Shown: positions 41,973-45,606 of the stretch, piece after piece
How the letters are laid out: each line of letters opens with the position of its first letter
Numbering within the stretch: the stretch's first letter is position 1
From: Sphingobacteriia bacterium
GTDB taxonomy: Bacteria; Bacteroidota; Bacteroidia; Chitinophagales; Chitinophagaceae
Assembly (NCBI GenBank): GCA_004294135.1
Contig: RDZY01000030.1
Location: forward strand, 1 to 45,606
Reading direction: 5' to 3'
DNA length: 45,606 bases
The notes under the pieces: generated by a model
Databases searched by the model: none
What the model saw: the letters and a program-made list of their open reading frames with translations, nothing else
What the model was told of the DNA's origin: nothing
Made by a program: the position numbers and the translations under genes

Positions 41973-44108
41973 TTATATGGGTAATGAGATAATAAACTCA
42001 GTTCCATGTCCTTCTTTCGTTTCTACTTTCAACTCACCGCCGTGTGCTTTTACAATATCATAACTCAAACTCAATCCTAATCCAGTGCCTTGGCCAGTTG
42101 GTTTAGTAGTGAAGAATGGTTGAAATATTTTATCGAGAATTTTGGGAGGGATGCCATTGCCGTTGTCTTTTACTGAGATGAAAACCATATTGCCCTCTTT
42201 CTTTGTGCTTACTGAAACAGTTGATTCGTAAGCGGGTATAGGGTTTAAGGTATAGGGTTTAGGGTTGAGTTCATTTTCTTCCTTATGCCTTACACCTTCT
42301 GCCTTACTCCTCTCATTCAAGGCACTTCGCATTCGCTCAGTGCAGGCATAAAACGCATTGTTGATTAAATTCAAAATAACTCTTCCAATATCTTGTGGTA
42401 TGATATTGATGTTACCAATGCTTTCATCAAAATCAGTTTTCATATTTACGTTGAAATCTTTATCCTTTGCTCTTAAACCATGATAAGCCAATCGTAAATA
42501 TTCATCTGCCAATGCATTGATATTGGTTGGTTCTTTTACACGGCTGCTACTGCGGCTATGTTGCAACATTCCTTTTACAATATCTGCGGCGCGTTTGCCG
42601 TGGTGGTTTATTTTTTCTAAATTTTGTTTTAAGTCGTTGGCTATTTCTGTTGCGTTTTGCAAATTAGCAGCAGCTTTATCTAAATTACCATTTGATAATT
42701 GATTATTACCAGTTGCTATTTCTTCGTTCATTGGGTTTTGAATCTCATGGGCAATGCCTGCGGTGAGTTCACCAAGTGATGCCATTTTTTCGGATTGAAT
42801 GAGTTGGCTTTGTGTAGATTTTAATTCATGTAAAGTGCTTTCCACTTTATCCTTCTGCTCTTGTAAAAATTTATTGGCTTTTTGCTTTTGCAGATTGTTG
42901 CGATAGAGAATAAAACCGATGACGAAAAAAACAGCAAGTACTGCAAGTAAACTATAGGTCCTGATTTTTGATTGTGTTTCTATTTGTTGCTTTTCCAAAT
43001 CCCTCAAACGGGTGGCTTCGCTTAATAACAAACTCTGAAAGTCAGCAAGGTTCATGTATTTTTCTTTATTCCATGCATTTCTTGTAGTGAGGGTAAGCCC
43101 TTGGTATTTAAAAGCACTATCTAGTTGATTGTTGAGCAAATAGGCTTTGCTTAAGTCCTCGTAAACTCCTCCTTCTCTAAACCATTTTGTATTTATCAAT
43201 CCCGGCTCAGAACCTACTTCATATGCTTTTTTGGCATAATAAAATGCTGAATCTTTAACCCCATCATTCTGATGTACCGATGACATAAGTTGATAAGCCC
43301 GTAACAACATTTGCTTGTTAGCTTCTTTAAATTCGGTTGCGATTTGTAGTGCTTGATAGAGATACTTTCTTCCCAATTCATCATTCTTCGTCTTAAAGTT
43401 TTTTTCTGCCAGAACTAAGATAGGTGAGCTCCTCCAACTATTACTATTTGTAGAGGTAGAGTTATAATAGTAAGTATCATTTACCTGTTCGAAAAACTTC
43501 ATGGACTTCTGTGCATATACTTCCACAGAGTCAAGCTTGTCTTCCATATTATACAGCTCTGCAATTTTAGCCGAAGCATAAGCTATTCTAAAATAATTTT
43601 TCACCAATGAGGCTATCCTTATACTTTCTTTATAATGAAAAATGGCCTGTTCTGTATTTTCTGTTGCTGCCATTAATTCACCATATGCAAAATTGGCAAA
43701 ATTCAAAATTATTAATCTAAATTCAGCAGGTGTTTCTTTGCCCAAACCATAGGCTTTTTTTTCGGAAGCAGGGTTTTGCAAAATTTCAAATGATTGTAAT
43801 AAATTCTTCAGTGATGCGGCATATTCTCCTTTTTGCACTAAAGTGTTTGCCTTAGCTACTAAAAAACGTCCTTCGTGTATTGACTGCTTATTTTTTCGTG
43901 CAAGAGATAAACCCTTATCCGCATAAAATATTACGGAGTCATAATTTGATCCCTGATAGTTTCGGTAAATAGCAGTAATTAAATTAATCCTAGTTGAGTC
44001 ATGGGTTGCTGTATTGAGTGCATTCCTTAGGCTATCAATTTGGGATTCTTGGGCATAAGAAGTGGCCGTTATAAACAGCGTTAGTAATAGTGTTGTAAAT
44101 ATTTTCAT
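41973..44108 (-). CDS. TPR-containing hybrid-type sensor histidine kinase (HisKA/HATPase)
   Basis: Start chosen at ATG 44108 (M-K-I-F-T-T-L-L-L-T), 711 residues with a signal peptide; a start 11 codons earlier overlaps yhcG. Periplasmic TPR-like helices (about 25-370), a TM helix (383-403) and a coiled coil lead to H454 in G-I-A-H-E-I-Q-N-P, then an HATPase with N-L-I-N-N-A, D-N-G-N-G-I and G-T-G-L-G-L-S. Two oddities: after N-P-M the usual F-V-N-N-F-type helix segment seems missing before E-E-I-A-T-G, and residues about 596-627 are a repeat-derived insert. It starts 4 bp after yhcG. No receiver domain is attached. Confidence 0.85.
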   Translation of the reverse strand: MKIFTTLLLTLFITATSYAQESQIDSLRNALNTATHDSTRINLITAIYRNYQGSNYDSVIFYADKGLSLARKNKQSIHEGRFLVAKANTLVQKGEYAASLKNLLQSFEILQNPASEKKAYGLGKETPAEFRLIILNFANFAYGELMAATENTEQAIFHYKESIRIASLVKNYFRIAYASAKIAELYNMEDKLDSVEVYAQKSMKFFEQVNDTYYYNSTSTNSNSWRSSPILVLAEKNFKTKNDELGRKYLYQALQIATEFKEANKQMLLRAYQLMSSVHQNDGVKDSAFYYAKKAYEVGSEPGLINTKWFREGGVYEDLSKAYLLNNQLDSAFKYQGLTLTTRNAWNKEKYMNLADFQSLLLSEATRLRDLEKQQIETQSKIRTYSLLAVLAVFFVIGFILYRNNLQKQKANKFLQEQKDKVESTLHELKSTQSQLIQSEKMASLGELTAGIAHEIQNPMNEEIATGNNQLSNGNLDKAAANLQNATEIANDLKQNLEKINHHGKRAADIVKGMLQHSRSSSRVKEPTNINALADEYLRLAYHGLRAKDKDFNVNMKTDFDESIGNINIIPQDIGRVILNLINNAFYACTERMRSALNERSKAEGVRHKEENELNPKPYTLNPIPAYESTVSVSTKKEGNMVFISVKDNGNGIPPKILDKIFQPFFTTKPTGQGTGLGLSLSYDIVKAHGGELKVETKEGHGTEFIISLPI
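42235..42308. repeat. Tandem repeats inside the kinase gene (14-mer x2 and heptamer x4)
   Basis: GGTATAGGGTTTAA/GGTATAGGGTTTAG at 42235-42262 and CCTTATG CCTTACA CCTTCTG CCTTACT at 42281-42308. They encode about residues 603-627, in frame, in the HATPase domain, at a place where the paralogue at 45160 has only a few residues. Confidence 0.8.
42323..42342. repeat. REP-like palindromic unit in the kinase gene (degenerate)
   Basis: CACTTCGCATTCGCTCAGTG, a variant of the 20-mer at 45467-45486, encoding the T-E-R-M-R-S-A segment next to the HATPase N-box. Confidence 0.6.
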
Positions 44109-44112
44109 GTGT

Positions 44113-45156
44113 TTATTTTTTTGTTTCAATATCTTCTTCACTTTGCAGCGTATTGTTTACAATATTTATCAAATCGCTTTTATCAGGTAAATACAATTGA
44201 TACTGGCTTACAAATAACTGACTGTTCATACCATATGTGGCATATTCTACCAATAGTTCATCTTTATCTTTTGACAGTATAATGCCAATGGGTGGGTTGT
44301 CGTCTTCCGTATTTTCTTCATTGGCAAAATAGCCTAAATACATATTCATTTGCCCAATATCAGCATGCTGCACCTCGTTTATTTTTAAATCGATTAATAC
44401 AAAACAACGGAGAATGCGGTGGTAAAACACAAGATCAACTCGGAAGTGTTTGTTATTGATGGTCATGCGGTATTGCCTGCCCACATAGGTAAAGCCTTTT
44501 CCCAATTCTAATAAAAATTGTTGCAGGTTATTGCACAAATGGTCTTCTAATTCCTGCTCGGATCTAAGTTGTTCTTCGGGAATTTTTAGAAACTCAAAAA
44601 CATAAGGATCTTTCAGAATATCTTTTGGTGTTGCTATTTCCTGCCCTTGTGCTGATAGTTGTAAAATTTCTTCTTTGTTTTTGCTTAGTGCAAGCCGCTG
44701 AAATAAAGCGGTGTTTTTTTGTCGTACTAATTCCCTTACATTCCAGTTTTCTAATTGGGTTTGCTTCTCATAAAAGCTTCTTTCTAAGTGGTCATCTATT
44801 TTTAAAAGTTCCACCACATGGCTCCAACTCAATTGGTGCGACAGTGTCGCACCAATTGGATAGGCCAGATAAAACTGTCTAAACCGCTTTACATTACTGG
44901 CACTAAAGCCTTTACCATGAATCAACGAAAGGTCTTTTGCCAAATTACTGATGAGTGCCTTTCCATATTCTGCTCTTTCATTTCCGCCTTGTTCAAACTC
45001 AACAATGTGCTGACCTATTTGCCAATAGGTTTCGAGTAACTGAATATTTACTAATTGTGTTGCCCTTACCTGACCTGACTGGTAGGTATCAGAAATTTTT
45101 ACCACCAAATGCTGGTAGTCTTGTTGAGGGATATTTTTTGAGATTCCTTTTTTCAT
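44113..45156 (-). CDS. DUF1016 / YhcG-type PDDEXK nuclease-like protein
   Basis: The 347-residue protein has the DUF1016 N-terminal helical domain (1 to about 170, with S-W-S-H-V-V-E-L-L and R-S-F-Y-E-K-Q) and the C-terminal PDDEXK domain: F-R-V-D-L-V-F-Y-H-R ... F-V-L-I-D-L-K-I, where D and D-x-K fit the nuclease metal site. YhcG proteins are predicted DNA or RNA nucleases linked to mobile elements and recombination; the role is unproven. It starts 3 bp after the frameshifted kinase and ends 4 bp before the next, sitting between two paralogous kinases. A 29-nt palindrome lies inside it. Confidence 0.85.
   Translation of the reverse strand: MKKGISKNIPQQDYQHLVVKISDTYQSGQVRATQLVNIQLLETYWQIGQHIVEFEQGGNERAEYGKALISNLAKDLSLIHGKGFSASNVKRFRQFYLAYPIGATLSHQLSWSHVVELLKIDDHLERSFYEKQTQLENWNVRELVRQKNTALFQRLALSKNKEEILQLSAQGQEIATPKDILKDPYVFEFLKIPEEQLRSEQELEDHLCNNLQQFLLELGKGFTYVGRQYRMTINNKHFRVDLVFYHRILRCFVLIDLKINEVQHADIGQMNMYLGYFANEENTEDDNPPIGIILSKDKDELLVEYATYGMNSQLFVSQYQLYLPDKSDLINIVNNTLQSEEDIETKK
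44830..44858. repeat. Perfect 29-nt palindrome inside yhcG
   Basis: 14-bp arms with a single-base centre: 44830-44843 pairs with 44845-44858; the left arm begins CAATTGGTGCGACA. It encodes I-G-A-T-L-S-H-Q in the DUF1016 N-terminal domain. Confidence 0.9.
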
Positions 45157-45312
45157 AATTTATAGATTTAGAGGAATCAAAATAGTAAATGTTGTACCTT
45201 CTTCATTAAGTGTTTCTACCAAAATTTCTCCACCATGCGCTTTTACAATATCATAACTCAAACTCAATCCCAACCCTGTGCCTTGCCCGGTGGGTTTGGT
45301 GGTGAAGAAGGG

Positions 45313-45330
45313 TTGGAAGATTGGAAGATT
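45313..45330. repeat. 8-bp tandem duplication causing the frameshift
   Basis: GGAAGATT at 45315-45322 is repeated exactly at 45323-45330; including the flanking TT the unit pattern spans 45313-45330. The paralogue at 41973 has no second copy. Confidence 0.85.
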
Positions 45331-45466
45331 TTATCGAGAATTTTTGGAGAGATGCCGTTGCCGTTGTCTTTTACTGAGATGAAAACCATATTGCCCTCTT
45401 TCTTTGTGCTTACTGAAACAGTTGATTCGTAGCCTGAAATGTTTTGTTTTGATTTTTCATTCAAGA

Positions 45467-45486
45467 CACTTCGACTACGCTCAGTG
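45467..45486. repeat. REP-like palindromic unit
   Basis: CACTTCGACTACGCTCAGTG, with CACT/AGTG ends and inner CG pairs. It is in frame in the kinase and encodes T-E-R-S-R-S-V. Confidence 0.65.
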
Positions 45487-45606
45487 CAGGCATAAAACGC
45501 ATTGTTGATTAAATTCAAAATAACTCTTCCAATATCTTGTGGAATGATATTGATGTTACCAATGGTTTCATCAAAATCAGTTTTCATGGTTGCGTTGAAA
45601 GATTTG

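Larger units (their letters stand above)
45160..45606 (-). pseudogene. Second histidine kinase, C-terminal part, frameshifted and cut by window edge
   Basis: The HATPase region is close to that of the kinase at 41973, with stretches of roughly 70 and 100 bp nearly identical. The frame runs as N-L-I-N-N-A-F-Y-A-C ... D-K-I-F-Q then shifts at 45313-45330, reading S-S-N-P-S-S to an early stop at 45264. In the shifted frame the normal P-F-F-T-T-K-P-T-G-Q-G-T-G-L-G-L-S and C-terminus continue to TAA at 45160-45162. The cause is one extra 8-bp unit. The N-terminal part is outside the window. Without the unit, the gene would end 3 bp before yhcG. Confidence 0.82.

Noticed and set aside
1..45606. CRISPR arrays, rRNA genes, prophage
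   Set aside because: No regularly spaced direct repeats, no rRNA sequence, and no phage structural genes were seen on either strand.

Overview
The window looks like chromosome of a Bacteroidota bacterium, most likely a Chitinophagaceae/Chitinophagales relative. Evidence: Bacteroidota-typical families (BT_3928-type DoxX/MauE protein, DUF1599, DUF3810, DUF5686 with a carboxypeptidase-regulatory domain, two-domain FKBP lipoprotein, TPR histidine kinases), AT-rich DNA, almost no Shine-Dalgarno sequences before starts, and recurring TAnnTTTG boxes (the Bacteroidota -7 element) a short way upstream of genes. Family names come from reading motifs in the translations; no database search was run.

Layout. 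(1) 1-3,400 is accessory DNA: the end of an IS66-type element, a HigB/HigA toxin-antitoxin pair, a second TA pair (MqsR-like toxin with an HTH-Panacea/SocA antitoxin), an IS3-family transposase remnant and a hairpin-containing noncoding stretch. (2) 3,400-16,500 is mostly housekeeping: lipoprotein and metal-binding proteins, pyrimidine and CoA genes (pyrE, coaD, pyrB, pyrR), recF with a DUF721 gene, a CBS-domain protein, an orphan peptide-type ABC permease, BT_3928, DUF1599, folP, FKBP, nrnA, ndk and an outer-membrane protein. (3) 16,700-23,800 carries dnaK, a large DUF5686 outer-membrane protein, gtrA-like, argS and tRNA-Leu(GAG). (4) 23,870-28,040 directly follows the tRNA: an overlapping pair (DUF2130 PD-(D/E)XK-like coiled-coil protein plus a kinase-fold-like protein), then a very AT-rich class I isoprenoid synthase and a truncated IS66 element. 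(5) 28,090-37,120 is housekeeping again: Sfp-type PPTase, dcd, tspO, DUF3810, the DUF177-rpmF-plsX cluster, cystathionine beta-synthase, class II aldolase and a fused glucosyl-3-phosphoglycerate-synthase-like/HAD phosphatase gene with a sigma-54-like promoter. (6) 37,130-45,606 is signalling, all on the minus strand: response regulator-adenylate cyclase, CheY-like regulator, Tricorn-type S41 protease, a TPR histidine kinase, a DUF1016 (YhcG) nuclease-like gene and a second, frameshifted histidine kinase cut by the window end.

Most interesting points: the bifunctional GT81/HAD gene with its sigma-54-like promoter (possible single-protein route to glucosylglycerate); the DUF2130 plus kinase-like pair next to tRNA-Leu; the MqsR/Panacea TA module with palindromic operator candidates, lying between 17-bp inverted repeats; and the duplicated histidine kinases around DUF1016, where an 8-bp tandem duplication, REP-like palindromes and heptamer repeats lie inside coding sequence.
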